Assembly: GCA_900545185.1 (NCBI GenBank)
Contig: UQYH01000022.1
Span: 1 to 24,285 of the forward strand
DNA length: 24,285 nt
DNA from: an uncultured Eubacteriales bacterium
Lineage (GTDB): Bacteria > Bacillota > Clostridia > UBA1381 > UBA9506
Direction: 5' to 3'
This document shows positions 1 through 7,527 of the stretch, one piece after another. Position 1 is the first letter of the stretch; each line of letters opens with the position of its first letter. Made by a program: the position numbers and the translations under genes. The notes beneath the pieces were generated by a model, which saw nothing but the letters and a program-made list of their open reading frames with translations, made no database searches and was not told where the DNA came from.

Positions 1-50
1 ACTCCTTAGAAAGTGTGTCTGAAATCGAAGATTTTTGGCCTTTTTTTATA

Positions 51-79
51 TTGTATTCTAATTTTAGATAGCTTATAAT
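51..79 (+). promoter_or_regulatory. Candidate SigA promoter of the first oxidoreductase gene
   Basis: A -35-like TTGTAT at 51-56 is followed, after 17 nt, by a perfect -10 TATAAT at 74-79. Transcription would begin near 86, giving a leader of about 50 nt before the GTG start at 135. The -10 lies inside a perfect palindrome (73-94), so the promoter is probably repressor-controlled. The -35 is only a partial match. Confidence 0.6.
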
Positions 80-113
80 GTAAATACATTATAACAAAAA
101 TTTAAATTTTTGT
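73..113. promoter_or_regulatory. Two abutting perfect palindromes, candidate operators
   Basis: Positions 73-94 form a perfect palindrome with 10-bp arms (TTATAATGTA / TACATTATAA) around a central AA. Positions 94-113 form a second perfect 20-bp palindrome (arms ACAAAAATTT / AAATTTTTGT). The first covers the -10 and the expected transcription start; the second lies in the early leader. This is a typical layout for a repressor operator pair. The regulator is not in the window and its family cannot be named from the sequence. A/T richness makes some palindromy likely by chance, but perfect 20- and 22-bp examples side by side are striking. Confidence 0.55.
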
Positions 114-134
114 AAAGATGAAAGGATGAGAACG

Positions 135-1403
135 GTGAAAAAAATAAATGTGGGTATCATCGGTTTGGGGGGGCGCGGCTCTATGCTGCTGACCGGCGAA
201 ATTCTCCAAATGGAGGATGTTGAGGTTTTGGCTGTTTGCGATGAATATGAGGATCGTGCCGCCGATATGGCTGCAAAGGTGAAGGAAAAGAAGGGAAACG
301 AGCCGCTTTGCACGACCGATTACCGAGAGGTGCTTGCCATAGATGAAATTGAAGCCGTTGTCATCAGCACGGCTTGGGAGGCACATGTGGAGGTTGCCAT
401 TGCCGCCATGCGCGCCGGTAAATATGCCGGTATGGAGGTTGGCGGCGCATATTCTGTGGACGACTGCTGGCGTTTGGTGCACACAAGCGAGGAAACGGGT
501 GTGCCCTGCATGCTGCTTGAAAACTGCTGCTACGGTCAGCGTGAAATGATGTGCCTGAACATGGTGAAAATGGGTGTGATGGGTGAAGTGGTACACTGCG
601 AAGGCGGCTATCATCATCCGCTGTGCGGCGAAATTACGGGCGGCAACGAGCGTCGTCATTATCGTCTGCGCAACTATTCGCTGCGTAATTGCGAAAATTA
701 TCCCACGCATGAGCTTGGCCCTATTGCAAAGCTGCTGAACATTAATCGCGGTAACCGCATGTTAACGCTTACCTCCACGGCCTCCAAATCGGTCGGCCTA
801 CATGAATATGCCGTGGCAAAACGCGGCGCGGATGACCCGATTTCCAAAATCCGCTTTGCACAGGGTGATGTGATTACAACCGTCATTCGCTGTGCCGGCG
901 GCGAAACGATTACATTGACGCTGGATACCTCTTTGCCGCGCTATTATTCACGCGGTTTGACCGTACACGGCACCGCCGGATTTTATGAAGAAATGACCGA
1001 TTCGGTATATTTGGAAAAGGACAGCGAATCTTACGAAGGCGGCGAGTTTAACTGGAAGCCGGAATGGAACAATGCCGAAACACGCTATGCGGCCGAGTAT
1101 GACCATCCGCTTTGGAAGGCGTACCGGGAAGTTGGCGTTCACGAAGCCGGTCACGGCGGTATGGACTGGCTGGTGCTGCGTGCCTTTTTTGAAAGCGCAA
1201 GAGATAAGGTTATGCCGCCGATTGATGTATACGACGCGGCGGCGTGGATGTGCATCAGCGCGCTTTCGGAGGATTCCATCGCTATGGGCGGCGCACCGGT
1301 GGCCATCCCCGATTTTACAAACGGTAAATGGATTAAACAAAAAGAATATAAGCAGGTGGAGACGTATCGGTTGGATATTATTCCGGAAGTTACGCTTGAC
1401 TAA
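135..1403 (+). CDS. GH109-like Gfo/Idh/MocA family oxidoreductase
   Basis: This NAD(P)-binding Rossmann protein of 422 aa starts at GTG 135. An AAAGGATGAG ribosome site at 121-130 fits this start better than ATG 126, which overlaps the site. The N-terminus has the nucleotide-binding pattern VGIIGLGGRG. The usual C-EKP motif of the superfamily is replaced by GMEVGGA. The middle carries NYPTHELGPIAK and NINRGNR, and the C-terminus has IPDFTNGKW. These resemble GH109 enzymes, which remove terminal alpha-GalNAc by an NAD-dependent redox mechanism. There is no signal peptide, so it should act in the cytoplasm, unlike many exported Bacteroidetes GH109 proteins. The gene is monocistronic between its own promoter and a strong terminator. 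Family membership is confident; activity on GalNAc-type sugars is inference. Confidence 0.85.
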   Translation: MKKINVGIIGLGGRGSMLLTGEILQMEDVEVLAVCDEYEDRAADMAAKVKEKKGNEPLCTTDYREVLAIDEIEAVVISTAWEAHVEVAIAAMRAGKYAGMEVGGAYSVDDCWRLVHTSEETGVPCMLLENCCYGQREMMCLNMVKMGVMGEVVHCEGGYHHPLCGEITGGNERRHYRLRNYSLRNCENYPTHELGPIAKLLNINRGNRMLTLTSTASKSVGLHEYAVAKRGADDPISKIRFAQGDVITTVIRCAGGETITLTLDTSLPRYYSRGLTVHGTAGFYEEMTDSVYLEKDSESYEGGEFNWKPEWNNAETRYAAEYDHPLWKAYREVGVHEAGHGGMDWLVLRAFFESARDKVMPPIDVYDAAAWMCISALSEDSIAMGGAPVAIPDFTNGKWIKQKEYKQVETYRLDIIPEVTLD

Positions 1404-1410
1404 AAAAACA

Positions 1411-1448
1411 AAAAATAGCGGACGATATTTTGATCGTCCGCTATTTTT
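1411..1448. terminator. Bidirectional intrinsic terminator
   Basis: A perfect 16-bp stem (AAAAATAGCGGACGAT / its complement) encloses a 6-nt loop. It has an A-run on one side and a T-run on the other. It sits between the convergent ends of the oxidoreductase gene (stop at 1403) and yqfD (stop at 1452), so it can terminate both transcripts. Confidence 0.92.
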
Positions 1449-1451
1449 ATT

Positions 1452-2639
1452 TTAACCCGGTATCTTTTTCTCTGCTATATTTTCAAGATATTCCGCCACG
1501 ACGGTTACCTCCACGGTGTCCTCGTCAATGACGGCCGAGGTTGCCTTGCTTTCTTTTAATTCGGCATTGGGCGCTGTCATGGCATCAATTTCGTTTTGCA
1601 GCTCCAGCGTACCGTTTTCGATGGTGCTGTCCGCGCTCAGCTTTTCATAGGTGGTTTCCTGCTCGGTATAGGTTGTGCAATGCACGCCAAGCCCCAAATA
1701 GCGACCCAAAACGGTCAGCTCGTGCTCCTCCTCTGCGGCGGCATATTCCGCAAAGTGCGGCTCTGCACGGCGAAACAGCTTAAGCTGCGTGCCAAAGACG
1801 GCAAGCGTATATTTTTTTTCGCTGCGTCCCGTATCGTGCGTTTTGGGACTCCACAGGGAAAAGGCCTTTGTTTTTTCATACCAAACACGGGCGTAAATTT
1901 CGCCTTCGGACGCAACATGGCGCGGCTCTGCACCCTTATCGCTGACCAAAAGGCCGCTCACCAGCAAATCACCCTTGCGCACGGTGCTGCCCAATGCGGT
2001 CATGGGGGCGCCGGCGGTAATGACCATTGCTTCGATAACGCCGTCCTTGGCGGCAACAAGGTCGCAGTATGCATTCGGGTCTGAAACGGCAGGGGGCAAA
2101 ACGCGCTCTTTCACCTGTACGACCACCTTAGAGCCGCTTTTATCCACCCAAAGCCAGGCCAATTCGGGCATTTGAATCAGCATTTTGTTTTGCAGCTTTT
2201 TTTCGTCAATGCCGGGGCGAAAGGTGCCGATGGAAAGACCGCATTCGGCCAGCTTTTCGGTTATGTAATCGGCGGTCAGTGACTCACAGCCGGTAACCTC
2301 CAGCTTCCACACAAATTGATTGACCAAAACCATGCACAAAAGAAACACAATCAGCCCCAGCGTGAAAAGCTTGCGTTTGCGGCTTTTGGCAATCCAAACG
2401 GGCAGACCGCATTTTTGCAGAATTTTTATTTGCACACCTGTTTTGCGCGCAACGGGCGGTAGCAGGCGAAAGGCGCGCATGCTGATGTGGCAGCGCAGCT
2501 TGCCTTCGGCGCAGGGGAAAACATTCCAAATTAAAATGTGCCGATTGGCGCAGACGTTTAAAAACCGCTCCGGGTAAGGGCCGGTGACGCTGATGACCAA
2601 ATAGCCGCAAAGATAGTAAAACAATCGTGTAAACAGCAT
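1452..2639 (-). CDS. yqfD: Sporulation protein YqfD
   Basis: This 395-aa protein matches the YqfD family, which is made in the mother cell during endospore formation and is associated with the forespore-engulfing membrane. The N-terminal third has the family pattern GYLVISVTGPYPERFLN. A transmembrane helix (LFTLGLIVFLLCMVLVN) starts about 95 residues in, and a POTRA-like segment starting WKLEVTGCESLTADYI follows. The rest is predicted extracytoplasmic and ends in a Glu-rich tail. The start is ATG at 2639, preceded by an AAAGGAGC ribosome site. A longer reading frame to 2675 lacks a ribosome site and overlaps yqfC. The gene is second in a yqfC-yqfD operon with a 14-nt gap. Its exact biochemical role is unknown in the family. 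Confidence 0.9.
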   Translation of the reverse strand: MLFTRLFYYLCGYLVISVTGPYPERFLNVCANRHILIWNVFPCAEGKLRCHISMRAFRLLPPVARKTGVQIKILQKCGLPVWIAKSRKRKLFTLGLIVFLLCMVLVNQFVWKLEVTGCESLTADYITEKLAECGLSIGTFRPGIDEKKLQNKMLIQMPELAWLWVDKSGSKVVVQVKERVLPPAVSDPNAYCDLVAAKDGVIEAMVITAGAPMTALGSTVRKGDLLVSGLLVSDKGAEPRHVASEGEIYARVWYEKTKAFSLWSPKTHDTGRSEKKYTLAVFGTQLKLFRRAEPHFAEYAAAEEEHELTVLGRYLGLGVHCTTYTEQETTYEKLSADSTIENGTLELQNEIDAMTAPNAELKESKATSAVIDEDTVEVTVVAEYLENIAEKKIPG

Positions 2640-2653
2640 GGTTATGCTCCTTT

Positions 2654-2938
2654 TTAATTCAATGTAAGGCCGCAAATGATGCCGCGGATCAGGATTTCCT
2701 CATCTGTAATGGCAACAATCTGCAAATTGCGGCCGCAAATGCCGATGTGATAATTTTTGCTGCGCAGACGGATTTCCTGCGGCTCGTAGACCTCTATGCT
2801 TTTATAATTTTCAACGCACAATTCCCGATTATCGTTCACGGTTATGCGCGGCACGTCGGCCACCATATCCAGCGGCACATCCAGCAAAGCGGACAGGCGC
2901 GCCATGGGCGCCGTTTTTTCCTTTTTCTTTTTTTTCAC
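2654..2938 (-). CDS. yqfC: Sporulation protein YqfC (YabP/YqfC family)
   Basis: This small 94-aa soluble protein of the YabP/YqfC family is needed for sporulation in Bacillus and is normally paired with YqfD. The Lys-rich N-terminus is followed by the family core (VPRITVNDNRELCVENYKSI, then NYHIGICGRNLQIVAI). The start is GTG at 2938 with a GAGGTGG ribosome site just upstream; no ATG near the N-terminus is better placed. It is divergent from ylbJ across only 66 nt, so the two sporulation transcripts share a control region. In Bacillus these genes belong to the SigE mother-cell regulon; I could not find a convincing SigE promoter for this strand. Confidence 0.9.
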   Translation of the reverse strand: MKKKKKEKTAPMARLSALLDVPLDMVADVPRITVNDNRELCVENYKSIEVYEPQEIRLRSKNYHIGICGRNLQIVAITDEEILIRGIICGLTLN

Positions 2939-3004
2939 GCTACACCACCTCGTATGTTATTTTTATGCAGGCTCTTTCATATTCATTACTGTGAGGTGTT
3001 GTTC

Positions 3005-4147
3005 ATGAAGCAAAACAGAAAAAAATATAGGCTGAGGGGGCTTGTGCTGCCCGTTTTGGCGGCGGCCATGGCGGCCGCGCTGATGATGCAGTCCGATCGG
3101 GTGCTGCCGTCCGTCCGCGGTGCGCTTTTGTTGTGCTATCAGGCCGTGGTGCCCTCCTTGTTTCCGTTTTTTGTGCTGACGGGTATCATCATCGGCGGCG
3201 GTGCGGCGGACTGCCTTGCGCGGTGTTTGCGCCCGGTTATGCGCCCGTTGTTTCACGTGGGCGGAGTCGGGGCGCTGGCGCTCGTGATTGGTCTGATCAG
3301 CGGATACCCCATGGGGGCGAGCGTTATCGGCAGCCTGTACCGAAGCGGCAAAATTACGCAGGACGAAGCGGAACGCCTGCTGCCCTTTTGCAACAATTCG
3401 GGGCCGCTTTTTATCATCGGTGCGGTGGGGACGGGTATGCTCGGCAGCGCGCAAATCGGTCTGTTTTTGTATGGGGTGCATGCCGCCGCGGCTCTTTGCG
3501 TCGGGCTGTGCTTTCGGAATCGCCGCGCGGCAGGGCGTCGGCGCGGCATGGGCGGCGGTGCGCCGACAGCCGCAAAACAAGGCGGCCTTATGCTGATTTC
3601 CGATTCGGTTACGGCGGCGGTGCGCAGCATTTTAACGGTTTGCGGCTATGTTATCTTTTTTGCGGCGGTTACGGCATGCGTTGCGCCGATGGCAGACCGT
3701 TTCCTGCCGCCATGGGTATCCCTAGCCGTTAAAGGGATGCTGGAGGTCACAAACGGGGTCTATTTGCTGGCGCAATCGGGTGTATCTGACCGTGTTATGT
3801 TAACTGCTGTTTCGTTCTGTGTCGGATTCGGCGGTTTGTGTGTTTTTTTGCAGGCGGCGAGCATGCTGGCCGGAAGCGGCCTTTCCATGCGCAGCTATGC
3901 GGTCGGCAAGCTGCTGCACGGCGTTATTGCGGCTGTGGCAACGTTCCTTTTTTATCCGTTTTTTGCGCAGAAATTTACGGCGGTGTTTGCCCCCTGTGAC
4001 AATTCAATCCCTATGTCCGTTCCGCATGCGCGGCTCGGCAGCGGCATAACAGCCCTTTGTGTGGCCGTAGCCATGGTTTTTTTGTACATCACATTCAAAA
4101 AAAGAAGGAAAGAATTTTATTATTTGGCTAATTCTACCAAAAAATAG
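3005..4147 (+). CDS. ylbJ: Sporulation integral membrane protein YlbJ
   Basis: This polytopic membrane protein of 380 aa belongs to the YlbJ family, which is related to SpmA/SpmB and the nucleoside-recognition (Gate) domain. In Bacillus it is made in the mother cell and is needed for heat-resistant spores. Visible features are several hydrophobic segments and the conserved stretches VVPSLFPFFVLTG, SGYPMGA and FCNNSGPLFIIGAVG. The start is ATG 3005, with GAGGTG at 2993-2998. The open frame runs back to 2747 but that extension is antisense to yqfC and is rejected. A C-terminal basic tail follows the last helix. It is divergent from yqfC. A CATATTCATT stretch at 2978-2987 weakly resembles a SigE -10, with no good -35. 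Confidence 0.88.
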   Translation: MKQNRKKYRLRGLVLPVLAAAMAAALMMQSDRVLPSVRGALLLCYQAVVPSLFPFFVLTGIIIGGGAADCLARCLRPVMRPLFHVGGVGALALVIGLISGYPMGASVIGSLYRSGKITQDEAERLLPFCNNSGPLFIIGAVGTGMLGSAQIGLFLYGVHAAAALCVGLCFRNRRAAGRRRGMGGGAPTAAKQGGLMLISDSVTAAVRSILTVCGYVIFFAAVTACVAPMADRFLPPWVSLAVKGMLEVTNGVYLLAQSGVSDRVMLTAVSFCVGFGGLCVFLQAASMLAGSGLSMRSYAVGKLLHGVIAAVATFLFYPFFAQKFTAVFAPCDNSIPMSVPHARLGSGITALCVAVAMVFLYITFKKRRKEFYYLANSTKK

Positions 4148-4166
4148 GCAAATTTTTTTGCTTATT
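4143..4166 (+). other. Hairpin at the ylbJ stop codon
   Basis: A 10-bp stem (AATAGGCAAA / TTTGCTTATT, one G-U pair) with a TTTT loop overlaps the TAG stop of ylbJ at 4145-4147. No U-tract follows, so it is at best a weak terminator or an mRNA-stabilising 3' end. It is the only candidate 3' structure between ylbJ and the glycogen operon promoter. Confidence 0.35.
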
Positions 4167-4182
4167 GTTAACCTAAAATCAA

Positions 4183-4211
4183 TTGACATAACACCGCTTT
4201 TGTGGTACACT
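4183..4211 (+). promoter_or_regulatory. SigA promoter of the glycogen operon
   Basis: A perfect -35 TTGACA (4183-4188) is followed by a 17-nt spacer and the -10 TACACT (4206-4211). The -10 is preceded by TGG, giving an extended -10. The start of transcription is expected near 4218, leaving a leader of about 170 nt before glgB. No other promoter of this quality is visible before yunB, so it probably drives the whole glgBCDAP-GH13 unit. Confidence 0.8.
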
Positions 4212-4230
4212 GAATATGATTAAAAAAGTG

Positions 4231-4306
4231 TTCTCTTTGCGAAGAAAACCGGGCCGATGGTGCGGCCCCTCAAGGGGAAGCCATGATGGTGCGGTCAAAC
4301 CGGTTT
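4231..4306 (+). ncRNA. Structured 5' leader RNA of the glycogen operon, candidate cis-regulatory element
   Basis: The segment folds compactly. A small hairpin at about 4234-4245 (TCTT/AAGA, loop TGCG) abuts a closing stem AAACCGG (4246-4252) / CCGGTTT (4300-4306). Inside, GGGCCG (4251-4256) can pair with CGGCCC (4263-4268), or CCCC (4266-4269) with GGGG (4274-4277). These helices share bases and exclude each other, and the first also competes with the closing stem. The 10-mer GATGGTGCGG occurs twice (4256-4265 and 4285-4294). There is no terminator T-tract, so any control would probably be translational or act on stability. I could not assign it to a known riboswitch class. It is seen only as hand-drawn pairings. 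Confidence 0.5.
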
Positions 4307-4390
4307 CTGCTTGCTATGGTATATTTTTGTGTATATTTGCATATATATATTTGAGTGGGTCTACCCGAGAAAATGAAGGACGATGATGGA

Positions 4391-6295
4391 ATGACAAAAC
4401 AAAGTACGAACGATGTAAAGGTAAAGCCGGAAGAATACGCTTTGTTTCACAGCGGTCAAAGCCTTTGTGCGTATCGGTTTATGGGTGCGCACAAAAGCGG
4501 AACGGATCGCTTTGTTTTCCGCGTTTGGGCGCCGAATGCCAAAAGCGTTTCCGTTGTGGGTGATTGTAACGATTGGGATCGCGGCAAAAACCCCATGCAC
4601 CGAGTGAGCGACGGCGGTGTTTGGGAGACGGAGATTGACGGCCTGAAAGAGTATGATATGTATAAATACTCGATTGAAACGAAAGAAGGAGACATCCGCT
4701 TAAAGGCCGACCCGTACGGCTTTCATTTTGAAACGCGCCCCGGCACGGCCGGCAAGCTGTATGACCTGTCCGGCTTTGTTTGGACGGATGCGGCTTACCG
4801 CAGACAAAAGCAAAAGCAAAATCCGCTGCGCCGGCCGATGAATATATACGAGCTGCATCTCGGCTCCTGGCGGCGGTATCCGGACGGTGCATGTTACAGC
4901 TATGCCAAAATGGCAGAGGAGCTGATTCCCTATGTGAAAGAGATGGGCTATACGCACATCGAGCTTTTGCCGGTGAGCGAATATCCGTACGACGGCTCTT
5001 GGGGCTATCAGGTGACGGGCTACTACGCACCGACCTCCCGCTATGGCACACCGCACGATTTTATGCGCTTTGTGGATGATTGTCACGCGGCCGGCATCGG
5101 TGTGATTATCGATTGGGTGGCGGCGCATTTTCCCAAGGATTCCATGGGCTTGTATGAATTTGACGGCACCTGCTGCTACGAATCCGCCGATCCGCTGATG
5201 AATGAGCATCCCGACTGGGGAACGCGTATTTTTGATTACGAGCGCGGCGAGGTACGGTCATTTTTAATTTCCAATGCGTTGTTTTTTATGGAACAGTATC
5301 ATATTGACGGCATCCGCGTGGATGCGGTTGCCTCTATGCTGTACTTAGATTACGGCAAGCAGAACGGAGGCTGGAGACCCAACCGATACGGCGGCCGCGA
5401 AAATTTGGGTGCGATTTCGTTTTTGCAGGCGTTAAACCGTGCGGCCTATCAAAAGGATGCAAGCGTTTTGATGATTGCAGAGGAATCCACCGCCTGGCCG
5501 ATGGTAACAATGCCGCCCGAAAACGGAGGTTTGGGCTTTTTGTTTAAATGGAATATGGGCTGGATGAACGATATACTTTCGTACATGTCCAAAGACCCGT
5601 ACTTCAGAAGCGGCGCACATAATCAGATTACCTTTTCCATGACCTATGCCTTTTCAGAAAATTATATTTTGCCGCTTTCGCATGATGAGGTGGTGCACGG
5701 CAAGCGCTCTCTTATTAACAAAATGCCCGGCAGCTACGAGCAGAAGTTTGCCAATCTCCGCGCGTTTTTGGGATACCAAATGGCGCATCCGGGCAAAAAG
5801 CTTTTGTTTATGGGCAGTGAATTTGCACAGTTTATTGAGTGGAATTACGAACAGGGGCTTGACTGGCTGCTTTTGGATTACGAATATCACAAGCGTTTTC
5901 ATGACTGCGTGCGCGATTTAAACCGCTTTTATCTTGCCCATGCGGCCTTGTGGGAAATTGACGACAGCTGGGAAGGCTTTACCTGGCTGATTCCCGATGA
6001 CAACGAGCAGAACATTTTAGCCTTTACCAGGCAGGATGCCAAAGGACATCGGCTTTTGTGCGTCTTTAATTTTTCACCGGTTAAGCGTGAAAATTATCGC
6101 ATCGGCCTGCCGCAGGCGGCACGGCTTAAATGCCTGTTTTCGACCGATGATGTAAAATACGGCGGTGAAGGGGTGCTGCAAAAGGCCACCAAAACCGAGG
6201 AGGTACCCTCGCACGGCTTTGCGCAAAGCGCCGTTATCACCATTGCCCCTATGTCGGCTGCATTTTTTGACTTAAAGCAGCCGAAAAAACGTTAG
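4391..6295 (+). CDS. glgB: 1,4-alpha-glucan (glycogen) branching enzyme GlgB
   Basis: This enzyme cuts alpha-1,4 chains and re-attaches them as alpha-1,6 branches during glycogen synthesis. At 634 aa it has an N-terminal CBM48-type beta-sandwich (VFRVWAPNAKSVSVVGDCNDW), a GH13_9 catalytic barrel and a C-terminal beta domain. The catalytic triad is visible: D311 in DGIRVDAV, E364 in MIAEEST and D432 in LSHDEVVHGK. The spacing of 53 and 68 residues equals that of E. coli GlgB. ATG 4391 is chosen because GAAGGA lies 10 nt upstream; ATG 4373 and GTG 4355 lack a ribosome site. It is the first gene of the glycogen operon and lies behind a structured leader. It shows no signal peptide. Confidence 0.96.
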   Translation: MTKQSTNDVKVKPEEYALFHSGQSLCAYRFMGAHKSGTDRFVFRVWAPNAKSVSVVGDCNDWDRGKNPMHRVSDGGVWETEIDGLKEYDMYKYSIETKEGDIRLKADPYGFHFETRPGTAGKLYDLSGFVWTDAAYRRQKQKQNPLRRPMNIYELHLGSWRRYPDGACYSYAKMAEELIPYVKEMGYTHIELLPVSEYPYDGSWGYQVTGYYAPTSRYGTPHDFMRFVDDCHAAGIGVIIDWVAAHFPKDSMGLYEFDGTCCYESADPLMNEHPDWGTRIFDYERGEVRSFLISNALFFMEQYHIDGIRVDAVASMLYLDYGKQNGGWRPNRYGGRENLGAISFLQALNRAAYQKDASVLMIAEESTAWPMVTMPPENGGLGFLFKWNMGWMNDILSYMSKDPYFRSGAHNQITFSMTYAFSENYILPLSHDEVVHGKRSLINKMPGSYEQKFANLRAFLGYQMAHPGKKLLFMGSEFAQFIEWNYEQGLDWLLLDYEYHKRFHDCVRDLNRFYLAHAALWEIDDSWEGFTWLIPDDNEQNILAFTRQDAKGHRLLCVFNFSPVKRENYRIGLPQAARLKCLFSTDDVKYGGEGVLQKATKTEEVPSHGFAQSAVITIAPMSAAFFDLKQPKKR

Positions 6296-6353
6296 GCACA
6301 TGACATGAGATTACAAACAAACAGCAAAGCAAACGAAAGGAGCTGAAGGACAT

Positions 6354-7511
6354 ATGACCAGAAAAAAATGTATCGCCATGCTGCTGGCAGGCGGTCAGGG
6401 CAGCCGATTGGGTGCGCTGACGCGGCATATTGCCAAACCGGCCGTGCATTTTGGCGGCAAATACAGAATTATTGATTTCACCCTTTCCAACTGTGTCAAT
6501 TCGGGTATTGACACGGTGGGCGTTTTAACACAATATAAGCCCTTGGAGCTGAACGATTACATCGGCAACGGCCAACCCTGGGGTTTGGACAGAAACCGCG
6601 GCGGTGTACACATTTTGCAGCCCTATACCAAAATTAACTCCAAGTCCTGGTACGAGGGTACGGCAAACGCCATTTTTCAAAACATACCATTTATTGAGCG
6701 TTACAATCCGAGCTATGTTGTGATTTTATCCGGCGACCATATTTACAAAATGGATTACGGCAAGCTGGTGGCCTACCACGAAGAAAAAAAGGCAGACTGC
6801 ACCATTGCCGTGATTGATGTGCCGCTTGAGGAGGCCTCCCGGTTCGGCATTTTAAACACCGAAGCGGACGGGCACATTACCGAATTTGAGGAAAAACCTA
6901 AGCAGCCCAAAAGCACAAAGGCCTCTATGGGCGTGTATGTGTTCAACTGGGATGTTTTGAAAAAATATTTAACCGAGGATGACAAAAACGAAAAATCGGC
7001 ACACGATTTCGGAAAAAATGTCATTCCGGCCATGCTGGGTGACCAAAAGCGCCTGTTTGCATGGGAGTTTAACGGGTACTGGAAGGATGTTGGCACCACG
7101 GAGAGTCTGTGGGAGGCTAATATGGACATGCTGGATCCGGCCTGCCACTTATATAACGATGAGGACGATTTGCGGATTTATGCGCGCAATTACGACAGTC
7201 CCCCCACCTTTGTGGCAGACGGCGCGGAGCTTGCCGATTCGATTATCACAAAGGGCTGCAACATCGGCGGCACGGTGGTGCGCTCGGTTATTTCGAGCGA
7301 CTGTGTGATTGAACCCGGCGCGGTGGTGACGGATTCGGTTTTGCAGCCGGGCGTAACAGTGCAAAGCGGCGCCAGTGTGCAATATGCCATTGTGGGGCAA
7401 AGCGTTTTAATCGAATCGGGCGCGGTTGTGGGGCTTGCGGCCGAAAACGGCACACGGCCCGAAATTACGGTGATACCCGAAAAGAAAAAAATAACGAACA
7501 AACCGGCATAG
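6354..7511 (+). CDS. glgC: Glucose-1-phosphate adenylyltransferase, catalytic subunit GlgC
   Basis: GlgC makes ADP-glucose from ATP and glucose-1-phosphate, the committed step of bacterial glycogen synthesis. The 385-aa protein has the nucleotidyltransferase signature LAGGQGSRLGALT at residues 11-23. The catalytic Asp is D128 in SGDHIYKMDY, and the sugar-phosphate-binding Lys is K181 in EFEEKP. It ends in a left-handed beta-helix region of hexapeptide-like repeats. The start ATG 6354 has GAAGGAC just upstream. It lies 58 nt after glgB and 16 nt before glgD. In Firmicutes GlgC is normally the active partner of a GlgC-GlgD heteromer. Confidence 0.96.
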   Translation: MTRKKCIAMLLAGGQGSRLGALTRHIAKPAVHFGGKYRIIDFTLSNCVNSGIDTVGVLTQYKPLELNDYIGNGQPWGLDRNRGGVHILQPYTKINSKSWYEGTANAIFQNIPFIERYNPSYVVILSGDHIYKMDYGKLVAYHEEKKADCTIAVIDVPLEEASRFGILNTEADGHITEFEEKPKQPKSTKASMGVYVFNWDVLKKYLTEDDKNEKSAHDFGKNVIPAMLGDQKRLFAWEFNGYWKDVGTTESLWEANMDMLDPACHLYNDEDDLRIYARNYDSPPTFVADGAELADSIITKGCNIGGTVVRSVISSDCVIEPGAVVTDSVLQPGVTVQSGASVQYAIVGQSVLIESGAVVGLAAENGTRPEITVIPEKKKITNKPA

Positions 7512-7527
7512 ATGGGAGGCGGACACA

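Noticed and set aside
1596..2084. 162-aa plus-strand open frame opposite yqfD
   Set aside because: It is a shadow of a well-supported family gene, with low-complexity composition and no ribosome site or family features.
2978..2987. SigE -10-like CATATTCATT before ylbJ
   Set aside because: No matching -35 is visible, so it is only mentioned in the ylbJ entry and not called as a promoter.
2747..3004. N-terminal extension of the ylbJ frame
   Set aside because: It is antisense to yqfC, has no ribosome site, and the family protein begins at the MKQNRKK start at 3005.
2963..3580. 205-aa minus-strand open frame opposite ylbJ
   Set aside because: It is an antisense shadow, rich in Arg, His and Ala from the GC-rich complement, with no recognisable domain.
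4251..4294. Possible fluoride riboswitch in the glgB leader, from the GATGGTG strings
   Set aside because: Fluoride aptamers also begin with a GATGGnGTTC-type stem, but the following ATAA-C segment and pseudoknot pieces are missing, and a glycogen operon is not a fluoride target.
4311..4350. Second promoter close to glgB (TTGCTA and TATATT) in an A/T-rich tract
   Set aside because: The spacer would be 15 nt, and TATA-like strings are expected by chance in this (TA)n-rich stretch.
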